Source of the DNA: BOG-908 sp963848205 | GTDB taxonomy: Bacteria > Pseudomonadota > Alphaproteobacteria > Acetobacterales > Acetobacteraceae | NCBI GenBank assembly: GCA_963848205.1 | Contig: CAWKCV010000002.1 | Span: 124,001-188,000, forward strand | DNA length: 64,000 bases | Direction of reading: 5' to 3' | In this document: positions 9,126 to 19,415 of the stretch, piece by piece | Numbering within the stretch: the first letter of the stretch is position 1 | Layout: each line of letters begins with the position of its first letter | Made by a program: the position numbers and the translations under genes | Notes under the pieces: model-generated | Databases searched by the model: none | What the model saw: the letters and a program-made list of their open reading frames with translations, nothing else | What the model was told of the DNA's origin: nothing

Positions 9126-9196
9126 AGCGCGAGCCTCGCGACAGCGTTGTGGAAGTGCTTTGCTTCTTCCTTTCAAGAAAGAAGACCTTCCTTCCC
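9126..9196 (+). repeat. Dispersed palindromic element, forward copy overlapping the exporter's 3' end
   Basis: The core CGCGAGCCTCGCGACAGCG precedes CTTTGCTTC and TTTCAAGAAAGAAG. The stop codon of the minus-strand exporter (9173-9175) lies inside the outer hairpin, and the repeat encodes its last residues, ...GLLS. Confidence 0.82.
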
Positions 9197-11223
9197 CAAC
9201 GTCGTCTCCAGCAGCTCCACCTGCCGCGCCAGGCGATCCAGCGAGTCCGAACCCGACCCGATCGCGGGTGCGGCCGGCCGGGTCCCCTGCCCCGCGCACG
9301 CCGCCAAGGCTTCGGGCACCCAGCAACGTAGTGCTTCGTTGTCTGCCGAGCGGGCGCGGGCGGGTTCCAGCGAGAGGGCGGTGAGGCGGCCGGCGATGCG
9401 GCGCAGCGCGGTGTCGGCAACCAGCACGGCTTGCAGGCGGTCGCGCTGGCCGCGGCGGGGTTCGTGCATGGCGCGTTGCAGGGTGGCTTCGAGGTTGTTG
9501 CTGGTGAGGCCGGCCAGGCGGCGGGCACGGGCGGGGTCGGTGGTGGTCAGCAGCACCGTGCGGGCGTAATCGGCGTGGGCGCGCAGTGCGGTGGCGAGGT
9601 CTGCGTCCACCTGCGGCTTTTGCCAGGACGGCCAGAGGACGGCGTTGGCGGCGACTGCGAGCAGGCCGCCGAGGATGGTATAGCCGGCGCGGGCCAGCGC
9701 GATCTGCGTCTGGTCTTCGAGCGGGCGGATCTGTTCGACGAGCAGGATGACGACCGGCGTGTAGACGGCGATGTAGACGCCGTAGCTGACCTGGCGGACG
9801 GCCAAAGCGAGTGCGCCGAGGACGGGGAGCAGCCCGGCGAGGTGCATGCGTGTGTGGACCATGGCCGAGAGGGCGGCGGCCACGGTGCCGCCGAGCAGGG
9901 TGCCGCCGACGCGTTCGAGCGTGCGCTGCCAGGTGGTGGCGAAAAAGGGCTGCATGACCAGCACGAGCGTGATGGTGAGCCAGTGCGTGTAGGGGCCGTG
10001 GCGCAGCAGCGTGAAGGCGAGTGCGGCTGTGACGACGACGCAGATGCGGGCGGCGTGGCGGAGCGTGGCGCTGCGCCAGCTCAGGTTTGCGGCGATGGGT
10101 GCGGCGATGCGCTGGCGGAGCGATAGGCCGGAGTCGCCTTGCGCGCCGCTGCCCGGGAGATATTGCGCGGGGTCGATGAGTTTGGTGGCGACGAGCAGCC
10201 GGTCGGCGATGGTGCGGGCGATGGGGACGAGCGCCGGGGTGCTGGAAGCGGACTGGCGCATGGTTGCGATGGCGCGTTCGAGGCGCGGCAGGCGGTCGGC
10301 GCGCTCGCGTTCGGTGGCGGTCGCGATCACGCGCAGCAGTGGGCGCAGGCGGCGGAGCAGGATGGCGGATGGCGCGTGCGCTTCGGGGGCTGCGTATTCC
10401 AGCAGGTCGGAGAGGGCGACGAGGACGGCGAAGAGCTGGTCGGCGGCTTCAAGGCGCAGCAGGTTTTGCGTGGCGGGGCCGCTTGCGGAGCCGCGTGTGT
10501 CCACGGTGCCTTGGAGCACGGCGCGGGCGTTTTCGATGGCGTTGCGGACGGCGCCGCGGCCGGCGCGGGCCTGGATTTCCCAGGCGGTGGTGTCGCGCGG
10601 GCGGCCGGCCGCTTCGGCTTCGACGAGGCGGAGCAGCATGCGGGTGAAGGCGGCGAGCGCGTCCCACACGTCGGCGACGGCGCGTCGGGCGGGGCCGTAG
10701 GGGTGGAGCTGCCAGAATAGCAGGGTGAGGAGCAGCGCCCAGATGCCGCCGGCGGCGAACAGCGCGGCGGTGATGGCGGCGGTGGGGAGGTCGAGCGGCG
10801 CGTCGGTGCCGAGGAGGAGAACGACGGCGAGAAGGTTGCCCAGGGCAGCGGCGGGGGCGCCCCAGATGCGCAGGAAGCCGGCGCCGAAGAGTGCGGGGGC
10901 GGCAGCGGCGAGGGTGAGCGCGATGCCGGCGCTGCGGACGAGGCCGAAACCGCCGAGGAGGAGGGCGCCGATGGTGACGAAGCCGATGAGCAGCGGCAGG
11001 CGCCGGCGGAGCGGGCCGCCGGGGTCGCAGATGCAGGTGAGGAGCGCGCCGAGGGCGGCGAGCGAGAGGATGGGTTGGTCGAGCCAGACGCTGGCGGCGA
11101 CCGGGAGGGCTGCGGCGAGGCCGGCGCGGACGCCTTCGACGATGCTGAGCGCGCGGAGGTCGAGGCCGATGGGAAGGCGGGCGGGGTCGGCGCCGGGGGT
11201 GCGGGTGGTGCCGCGGGGATGAA

Positions 11224-11369
11224 GGAAGAAGTCCTTTTTTGAAAAAAAGGACCAAAAAATTTCTGCTCCTCGCCTGCCCCGAGTGATTGCCGGGCGATCA
11301 GCGCGGTCGTTGCCCCAGCGAGGAAGCAAAAGTCTTTTGCTTCTTTTTTTCAAAAAAGAAGTGCTTGCC

Positions 11370-11376
<7 letters not shown>
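11224..11376. repeat. Dispersed palindromic element, head-to-head pair
   Basis: Inverted copy 11224-11266 (GTCCTTTTTTGAAAAAAAGGAC, then CAAAAAATTT) and forward copy 11322-11376 (GCAAAAGTCTTTTGC, TTCTTTTTTTCAAAAAAGAA). The spacer keeps complementary ends, CTCGC and GCGAG. It separates fadB from the exporter, both on the minus strand, and touches the fadB stop. Confidence 0.85.
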
Positions 11377-13433
<2,057 letters not shown>

Positions 13434-13480
13434 CGATGGGTTGTTCCTTTGGGTCGGCGTGGGTTTTGGGGATGGAACCG

Positions 13481-13552
13481 GAGGCAAGGCAAGGCCTTCT
13501 TTTTTGAAAGAAGAAGCAAGAGACTTCGGTTGGCTGTCGCGGACCTTGGGAT
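13481..13552 (-). repeat. Dispersed palindromic element, inverted copy
   Basis: GGCAAGGCCTTC then TTTTTTGAAAGAAGAAG, inner AGAGACTTCGG and core residue CTGTCGCGG. It sits between the amidase stop and fadB start, both on the minus strand, about 50 bp upstream of fadB, in the position of an inter-operon terminator. Confidence 0.8.
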
Positions 13553-13561
13553 TGGCGTTTG

Positions 13562-15022
13562 TCAGGTTTCCACCCAGGGCGCTGCCTGCTCGAGTTGCGC
13601 GGCGAGCCGGATGAGCAGGCCTTCTGCGTTCGCGGCACCCACGAATTGCACGCCGACCGGCAGCGACGGGCCGCCGGGGACGGCGGGGGCGCGGTGTAGC
13701 GGGACGGACATGGCGGGCGAGTGGGTGAGGTTGGCGAGCTGGGTGAAGGGCGTGCGGGCCAGGCTTTCCTTGGCCATGCGGTCGAGCAGGCCCATTTTCA
13801 GCATCAGCTTGCCGCCGCGCAGCGCACGCACGGCGGAGATCAGGCGGAGCTGGCTTTTTGGCGTGTCGAGCTCGCCGATCAGCGCGGGCGGCGCGGCGAC
13901 AGTGGGTGTCATCCACATATCGTAGGTCTGGTGGAAATGGCCGAGCGCGCGGGCGAAGCCGTTCCATTTAAGATGCGCGGTGACGTAGTCGCCGGCGGAG
14001 AACAGGCGGCCGAGCAAGGCGAGCATGGCGGTTTCGGGCTCGAAGGCAGCATCGAGCCGGCCGGTGGCGGCCACTTCGGCGGCAACCTGGCCGAGATAGA
14101 GTTTGAGGTAGCAATCGGCGACCGCCGCGCCGTCGATCGCGGGTGCTGCTTCCTCGACATGGTGACCGAGGGATTCGAGCAGGCGGGCGGCGTTGTGGAC
14201 GGCGTCGATGCAGGCCTGGTCGACCGGCGTGCCGATGGGCGACGCGGTGGAGAAGCCGATGCGCAGGCGGCCCGGGGCGATGTCGGCCTCGGCGGCGTAG
14301 GGGCGCTCGGGCGGGGCGAGCACGTATTGGTCGCCGGGTTCGGGGCCGGCCAGCACGTCGAGCATGCGGGCGGTGTCGCGCACGGAGCGGGTGAGCACGC
14401 CGTTGGCGGAGGCGCCTTCCCAGACCTGGCCACCGCCGGGCGCCCAGCTTATGCGGCCGGTGCCGGGTTTGAGGCCGAACAGGCCGCAGAAGCTGGCGGG
14501 AATGCGGATGGAGCCGCCACCATCGTTGGCGCCGGCCATGGGCACGATGCCGGCGGCGACGGCGGCGGCCGATCCGCCGGACGAGCCGCCGGGGGTGCGG
14601 GTAGTGTCGATGGGGTTGCGGCTGGGCCCCCAGAGCTTGGATTCGGTGACGGCGCGCAGGCCGAATTCGGGCGTGGCGGTGCGGCCGAAGATCACCAGGC
14701 CGGCGGCGAGGCAGCGGCGGGTGTAGGCGCTGTGCTCGGTGGGAATGCGCTGGCGGTGAGCGGCGGTGCCGGCGGTATGCGGCTGGCCGGCATATTCCTG
14801 GCCGATATCCTTCAGCAGGAACGGCACGCCGGCGAAGGGGCCGGAAAGCTGCCCTGCCTCGATCTGCGCGCGCGCTGCGTTGTCGAAACGGATCGGCACG
14901 GCGTTGAGCGTGGCCTCGGAAGCGTCGGTTCTGCGGATGGCTTCGGCGAGAAGCTCGCCAGCGCTGATCTCGCCCTTGGCGACCAGCTCCGCCTGCCCAG
15001 TCGCATCCAGCCCGTCCAACAT
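13562..15022 (-). CDS. Amidase signature family hydrolase
   Basis: 486-residue amidase-signature enzyme, cleaving an unidentified carboxylic amide. The Ser-cisSer-Lys triad is visible: Lys71 in LLKDIG, the cis-Ser within TPGGSSGGSA (147-148) and the nucleophile Ser171 in DGGGSIRIP. Length and layout resemble the 6-aminohexanoate-cyclic-dimer hydrolase and aryl-acylamidase groups rather than GatA, which would sit with gatB/gatC. It has no signal peptide, so is cytoplasmic. It is divergent from the thiolase with a repeat between. Confidence 0.9.
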   Translation of the reverse strand: MLDGLDATGQAELVAKGEISAGELLAEAIRRTDASEATLNAVPIRFDNAARAQIEAGQLSGPFAGVPFLLKDIGQEYAGQPHTAGTAAHRQRIPTEHSAYTRRCLAAGLVIFGRTATPEFGLRAVTESKLWGPSRNPIDTTRTPGGSSGGSAAAVAAGIVPMAGANDGGGSIRIPASFCGLFGLKPGTGRISWAPGGGQVWEGASANGVLTRSVRDTARMLDVLAGPEPGDQYVLAPPERPYAAEADIAPGRLRIGFSTASPIGTPVDQACIDAVHNAARLLESLGHHVEEAAPAIDGAAVADCYLKLYLGQVAAEVAATGRLDAAFEPETAMLALLGRLFSAGDYVTAHLKWNGFARALGHFHQTYDMWMTPTVAAPPALIGELDTPKSQLRLISAVRALRGGKLMLKMGLLDRMAKESLARTPFTQLANLTHSPAMSVPLHRAPAVPGGPSLPVGVQFVGAANAEGLLIRLAAQLEQAAPWVET

Positions 15023-15036
15023 CGCAACCCCGCCAA

Positions 15037-15086
15037 AATCAAAAAGTTTGGTCCTTTTTTTCGAAAAAGGACTGCTTGCCTTACTT
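15037..15086 (+). repeat. Dispersed palindromic element between divergent starts
   Basis: CAAAAAGTTTGGTCC then TTTTTTTCGAAAAAGGAC and CTGCTTGCC. Both flanking genes (amidase and thiolase) are transcribed away from it, so it has no upstream transcript to terminate. Confidence 0.82.
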
Positions 15087-15134
15087 CGTCAGCTCCTGCC
15101 TACCTATCTGCTAAAGAGTTCTGGAGGAAATCCC

Positions 15135-16307
15135 ATGGAAGACGTCGTCATCGTATCGGCTGTCCGCACACCCGTCGGCAGCTTCAACGGCGCGTTCGCC
15201 GGCGTATCTGCGGTCGAGCTTGGCACCACGGCGTTGCGGGTGGCGATCGAGCGTGCGGGATTGGAGCCGGGCCAGGTGGACGAGGTGATCCTGGGGCATG
15301 TGCTGGCCGCCGCGCAGGGGCAGAACCCCGCCCGCCAGGCGGCACGGCATGCTGGCGTGCCGGATGAGAAGACGGCGTTCGGGATCAACCAGGTATGCGG
15401 CAGCGGGCTGCGGGCGGTGGCACTGGCGGCCCAGCAGGTGCGCACCGGCGAGAGTGCAATCGTGGCCGCGGGCGGCATGGAGAGCATGAGCCAGTCCGCG
15501 CATGCGGCGTATCTGCGCAGCGGCGTGAAGATGGGCGCGCTGGAGATGACCGATACGATGCTCAAGGACGGGCTGTGGGACGCGTTCCACGGCTACCACA
15601 TGGGCATCACGGCGGAGAACGTGGCGCAGAAATACCAGATCACGCGCGAGGCGCAGGACGAGTTTGCGGTGGGTTCGCAGAACAAGGCGTCGGCGGCGAG
15701 CAAATCGGGGCGTTTCCGCGACGAGATTGCGCCGTTTGCGGTGAAGGGGCGCAAGGGCGACACGGTTGTCGATACCGACGAGTATATCCGTCACGACAGC
15801 GACATGGCGGCGATGGGCAAGCTGAAGCCCGCTTTCAACAAAGAGGGGACGGTGACTGCGGGAAATGCGAGCGGCATCAACGATGGCGCGGCGGTGTTGC
15901 TGGTGATGAGCGGCGCGGAAGCGCAGCGTCGCGGGCTGGCGCCATTGGCGCGCATCGCGAGTTTCGCGACGGCTGGTGTGGATCCGGCGATGATGGGAAC
16001 GGGGCCGATACCGGCGTCACGTCGCGCGCTGGAGCGTGCGGGATGGGGCGTGGGCGATCTCGATCTGATCGAGGCGAACGAAGCGTTTGCGGCGCAGGCG
16101 TGTGCGGTCAATAAGGATTTGGGCTGGGATACGGAGCGGGTGAACGTGAATGGCGGCGCGATTGCGTTGGGTCATCCGATCGGCGCGTCGGGCGCGCGGG
16201 TGCTGGTGACGTTGTTGCATGAGATGGGCAAGCGGGATGCGAAAAAGGGCCTGGCAACGTTGTGCATCGGCGGGGGGATGGGTGTGGCGATGTGTGTGGA
16301 GCGGTAA
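15135..16307 (+). CDS. phaA: Acetyl-CoA C-acetyltransferase (biosynthetic thiolase)
   Basis: Condenses two acetyl-CoA to acetoacetyl-CoA, the first step of PHB synthesis, or runs in reverse. The protein is 390 residues from ATG 15135, with GGAGG 7 bases upstream. Thiolase landmarks are exact: acyl-accepting Cys88 in NQVCGSGLRAV, His347 in NGGAIALGHPIGASGAR and proton-transfer Cys377 in LCIGGGMG. It may equally be annotated atoB. phaB is not adjacent. phaC and phaZ elsewhere in the window support a PHB role, while fadB on the other side leaves beta-oxidation open. Confidence 0.95.
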   Translation: MEDVVIVSAVRTPVGSFNGAFAGVSAVELGTTALRVAIERAGLEPGQVDEVILGHVLAAAQGQNPARQAARHAGVPDEKTAFGINQVCGSGLRAVALAAQQVRTGESAIVAAGGMESMSQSAHAAYLRSGVKMGALEMTDTMLKDGLWDAFHGYHMGITAENVAQKYQITREAQDEFAVGSQNKASAASKSGRFRDEIAPFAVKGRKGDTVVDTDEYIRHDSDMAAMGKLKPAFNKEGTVTAGNASGINDGAAVLLVMSGAEAQRRGLAPLARIASFATAGVDPAMMGTGPIPASRRALERAGWGVGDLDLIEANEAFAAQACAVNKDLGWDTERVNVNGGAIALGHPIGASGARVLVTLLHEMGKRDAKKGLATLCIGGGMGVAMCVER

Positions 16308-16337
16308 GTCGGACGCCTGTTCATCCGCATGAGCGAG

Positions 16338-16468
16338 GAAGAAAGGGGAACCGCAGATCACGCAGATAGCGCAGGCGAGAATGATTGCCTGATGGCATGA
16401 CATTCTCTCCGAGTCACGGCTCCAAGCGATCTGCGTTCATCTGCGACATCTGCGGTTCGCTTTCTTCC
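16338..16468. repeat. Long inverted repeat built of CGCAGAT units
   Basis: The left arm (16338-16372) and right arm (16426-16468) are imperfect reverse complements starting GAAGAAAG and reading AACCGCAGAT..CGCAGAT. The motif CGCAGAT or its complement occurs five times. The loop carries a further GAATG/CATTC pair. It lies between the thiolase and dihydroorotase, in a gap without coding potential, and could fold as a terminator or be a short mobile-element remnant. Confidence 0.75.
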
Positions 16469-16480
16469 CGGCCATCGCGC

Positions 16481-16530
16481 GCGCGTTAAAGAGCGTTAAA
16501 GAGCGTTAGAGAGCGTTAGAGAGCGTTAGC
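16481..16530 (+). repeat. 10-bp tandem array (GAGCGTTARA x5) directly upstream of a start codon
   Basis: Five units, the first slightly diverged, run straight into the dihydroorotase ATG at 16532. Each unit offers a weak GAG Shine-Dalgarno core. Changes in copy number would alter leader length and spacing but not the reading frame. Confidence 0.9.
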
Positions 16531-16531
16531 C

Positions 16532-17851
16532 ATGTCGCATCATTACGACCTCGTCGTTCGCGGCGGCCAATGTGTGCTGCCATGGGGCGTGGCCGGTTGC
16601 GATATCGGCGTGACAAACGGCCGAATTGTCGCAATCGGCACGTCCCCCAACGACACCTCCGACCACATCGTCGACGCCACCAACCTCCACGTCCTCCCCG
16701 GCCTCATCGACCCGCACGTCCACCTCCGCGACCCCGGCGACGCCTCCGTCGAAAGCATCCCCACCGGAACACGCGCCGCCATCCTCGGCGGGATCGCCAC
16801 GGTGTTCGACATGCCGAACACCGCGCCCGCAATCACCAACGCCGAAACGCTCGCCTGGAAACAGGCCTACGTCCCGCATAACAGCTATTGCGATTTCGGC
16901 ATCTATGTCGGCGCCACACGCGCCAACACGCCCGATCTCGCCACGCTCGAACGCGAACATGGTGTGTGCGCATTGAAACTTTTCGCCGGCAGTTCGACCG
17001 GCGACCTGATGATCGAGGACGACGCCGGCATCGAAGCCGTCATGCGCTCCGGCACCCGCCGTATCGCGTTCCACTCCGAAGACGAATACCGCCTGCAAGC
17101 ACGACGAAAACTGTTCAACACCGGCGATGCGTATCGCAGACACATGGAATGGCGCGACGAGGAATGCGCCTTCCTCGGCACGCGACGCATCATCGCACTC
17201 GCGCATAAAACAAAACGCCCTGCCCACATCGTGCACGTCTCCACCGCGGAAGAATTCGAGTTCCTGCGCGACCACCGCGATATCGCCACTGCCGAAGTGC
17301 TGGTGAACCACCTCACCCAGATCGGCCCCGATTGCTACGACCAGCTCGGCGCCTACGCGGTGATGAACCCGCCGATCCGCGACCGCCGCCATTACGATGC
17401 CGCGTGGCAAGCCGTGCGCGACGGCCGGGTGGACACGATTGGCTCCGACCACGCGCCGCATTCCCACGCCGCCAAGGCACGCCCCTGGCCGGACACCGCC
17501 GCCGGCCTCACCGGCGTGCAGACCGCCCTGCCCGTCATGCTCACCCACGTGGCCGAGGGCCGTCTTAGCCTGCAGCGCCTGGTGGATCTTATGGCGGCCG
17601 GGCCGGCGCGCGTGTATGGCGCACCCACCAAGGGCCGCATCGCCGCAGGCTACGATGCGGATTTCACGCTGGTGGACCTCAAACGCACGCGGACGATCGA
17701 GAATGACTGGATCGCCACGCCGGCGGGGTGGACGCCGTTTGCCGGGATGCGCTGCACGGGGTGGCCGGTGGCGACGATCGTGCGTGGGCAGGTTGTGATG
17801 CGGGACGGGGAGGTGCTCGGGCCGCCGAAGGGGCGCTTGGTGAGGTTTTAG
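16532..17851 (+). CDS. pyrC: Dihydroorotase, class I amidohydrolase
   Basis: Zinc amidohydrolase of 439 residues; the best fit is dihydroorotase of pyrimidine synthesis. Metal ligands are visible: His62 and His64 in DPHVHLRDPG, the carboxylated Lys149 in CALKLFAGSS, His residues in FHSEDE and HIVHVST, and the Asp in GSDHAPHS. MPNTAPAITN matches the substrate loop of DHOases. No pyrB or other pyr gene is adjacent, so a related hydantoinase/allantoinase activity cannot be fully excluded. The gene is preceded by a tandem array that occupies the ribosome-binding region. Confidence 0.85.
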   Translation: MSHHYDLVVRGGQCVLPWGVAGCDIGVTNGRIVAIGTSPNDTSDHIVDATNLHVLPGLIDPHVHLRDPGDASVESIPTGTRAAILGGIATVFDMPNTAPAITNAETLAWKQAYVPHNSYCDFGIYVGATRANTPDLATLEREHGVCALKLFAGSSTGDLMIEDDAGIEAVMRSGTRRIAFHSEDEYRLQARRKLFNTGDAYRRHMEWRDEECAFLGTRRIIALAHKTKRPAHIVHVSTAEEFEFLRDHRDIATAEVLVNHLTQIGPDCYDQLGAYAVMNPPIRDRRHYDAAWQAVRDGRVDTIGSDHAPHSHAAKARPWPDTAAGLTGVQTALPVMLTHVAEGRLSLQRLVDLMAAGPARVYGAPTKGRIAAGYDADFTLVDLKRTRTIENDWIATPAGWTPFAGMRCTGWPVATIVRGQVVMRDGEVLGPPKGRLVRF

Positions 17852-17981
17852 GAAGCAAGCGCTGTTTTTTGAAAAAAAGAACCAAAAAACTTTTGCTGTC
17901 TCGCTTGTTGCCCTAAGCGTTCGCTGCAGATGCGAGGGACCAAAAGTTTTTTGGTTCTTTTTCAAAAAAGAACGCCTTTCT
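17852..17981. repeat. Dispersed palindromic element, head-to-head pair
   Basis: Inverted copy 17852-17897 (CTGTTTTTTGAAAAAAAGAAC, CAAAAAACTTTTG) directly after the pyrC stop, and forward copy 17938-17981 (CAAAAGTTTTTTGG, TTCTTTTTCAAAAAAGAA) just before the next start. The spacer arms CTCGC/GCGAG are complementary. Confidence 0.87.
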
Positions 17982-17995
17982 TCGGAGCCCCCCCC

Positions 17996-18886
17996 ATGCA
18001 ACAAACCGCTATCATCACCGGCAGCACAAGCGGCATCGGCTACGAAGCCGCCCTCGCCCTCGCCGCGAAAAACATCGACATTGTCCTGGCCGTCCGCGAC
18101 ACCGTTCGCGGCGAGGCCTGCGCGAGGCAGATACGCGCCGTGCACAGCCAGGCGCGCGTTTCCGTCAGTGCAGTCGATCTCGCCAGCCTCGCCTCGATCC
18201 GCGACTTTGCTGCGCGCACCAACAATTCCCTGCCGCGTATCGATATTCTGCTCAACAACGCGGGCCTCGGCCTGCAGGCTAAACGCGGCGTGACGGTCGA
18301 CGGATTCGAACGCATGTTCGGCACCAATCACCTAGGACATTTCGCACTCACGGGGCTGCTGATGCCGACGCTGCTCGCCGCCAACGCGCCGCGCGTCGTC
18401 ACCATCGCCAGCATCGCGCACAAACGCGGCGCCATCGACTTCAACGATCTGCAAACCGTGCGGCCCTACAGCGGGCGCAAGGCGTATGGCCAATCCAAGC
18501 TCGCCAACCTGATGTTCGCGCTGGAACTGGACCGGCGCGCGCGCCTGGCCGGCTCGCGCCTGATTTCGGTGGCGGCTCACCCGGGCGTCGCCACAACCGG
18601 CTTCATGGCAGCCACCGGCATGCCCGGGCCGCTCGTCTCGCTCGGCAATCTCGCCATCGGGCTGGCGTTCAACAACGCCGTCCAAGGCGCGCAGCCCGGC
18701 GTGCACGCGGCCACCGCGCCAGAGATTGTCGGCGGGCAGTATTGGGGCCCCGACGGGCTGCTCGAAGCACGCGGCAAGCCTGTGCTGGCCAAAATCGCGC
18801 CGCAAGGGTTGGATCGTGCAACCTGGGAGCGGCTTTGGACGGTGTCGGAAGAACTGACGGGAGTCACCTATCCGCCGCTTGCCTGA
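17996..18886 (+). CDS. Short-chain dehydrogenase/reductase (retinol dehydrogenase-like)
   Basis: Classical SDR of 296 residues. ATG 17996 has GGAG 8 bases upstream and immediately follows a repeat copy. The cofactor motif is TGSTSGIG (8-15), followed by the NNAG motif, the Ser of ASIAHKRG and the Tyr-x3-Lys of AYGQSKLAN. The Arg in AVRDTVRG suggests NADP preference. The longer C-terminal part (PGVATTGFM..., EIVGGQYWGPDG) resembles retinol dehydrogenase/WW-oxidoreductase-like bacterial SDRs. The substrate is unknown. Confidence 0.88.
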   Translation: MQQTAIITGSTSGIGYEAALALAAKNIDIVLAVRDTVRGEACARQIRAVHSQARVSVSAVDLASLASIRDFAARTNNSLPRIDILLNNAGLGLQAKRGVTVDGFERMFGTNHLGHFALTGLLMPTLLAANAPRVVTIASIAHKRGAIDFNDLQTVRPYSGRKAYGQSKLANLMFALELDRRARLAGSRLISVAAHPGVATTGFMAATGMPGPLVSLGNLAIGLAFNNAVQGAQPGVHAATAPEIVGGQYWGPDGLLEARGKPVLAKIAPQGLDRATWERLWTVSEELTGVTYPPLA

Positions 18887-18983
18887 AGATGCTGCTTCGG
18901 CTCGCAAATTAAAATGCGTTCGACCTTTCCTGGCCTGGCGGAAACGGATACGCTTCGACAACATTTAAGCAAGCGGGTGGGCG

Positions 18984-19400
18984 ATGGCGGCAGGCGAGGA
19001 TCGGCTAAGCCCATGCGACGGGCTGAACAACTACAATGTCGTTCTCGCGCGCATGGAATTGCCGACGCACGGCGGCGCCACATTCAGTTTTGCCGTCACC
19101 AACTCCATGCTTCCGGTGGCCGATCTCGAAGTGAGCGTTCCTGCCAGCGGACAAAGTCTGGACCGGATGACGGTGGAAGCGCACGACGCGCTGATCGACA
19201 TCCTGCGGCAACTGCTCTTTCGCGCAGAAAAGGCACGCGCGAATCACGAACGGAACGCGCGCCCGATAGTGCAGGTCGCCGCTTCTGCGGACGGCGGCGA
19301 GGATACCGAGTTCACAGTGGATCGTCGTGCGCCGCCCACGTCAGAGCGCCGCGGCCTTGGCATGGATAGCGCCTTTACCGATTACAGCGCGCTGGGCTGA
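18984..19400 (+). CDS. Hypothetical protein, 138 residues
   Basis: I do not recognise this gene. The frame from ATG 18984 shows coding-like codon use, and no antisense frame competes well. The protein is soluble, without signal peptide or membrane segment. The N-terminal half (LPTHGGATFSFAVTNSM, VADLEVSVPASGQSLD) looks like beta strands, followed by an amphipathic helix (AHDALIDILRQLLFRAEKAR) and a polar tail. It is convergent with the sugar dehydrogenase, 15 bp apart, and separated from the upstream SDR by 97 bp. Confidence 0.55.
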   Translation: MAAGEDRLSPCDGLNNYNVVLARMELPTHGGATFSFAVTNSMLPVADLEVSVPASGQSLDRMTVEAHDALIDILRQLLFRAEKARANHERNARPIVQVAASADGGEDTEFTVDRRAPPTSERRGLGMDSAFTDYSALG

Positions 19401-19415
19401 ACGGGACAGCGCGAG

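Noticed and set aside
8914..9172. Gene in the gap after the peptide transporter
   Set aside because: Short frames there derive from the repeats or lack motifs and ribosome-binding sites.
16481..16530. CRISPR-like array
   Set aside because: Units are 10 bp with no spacers and there are no cas genes.
16526..18331. 600-codon minus-strand frame across pyrC
   Set aside because: Antisense to an intact dihydroorotase with full metal-site motifs; it also runs through a paired repeat.
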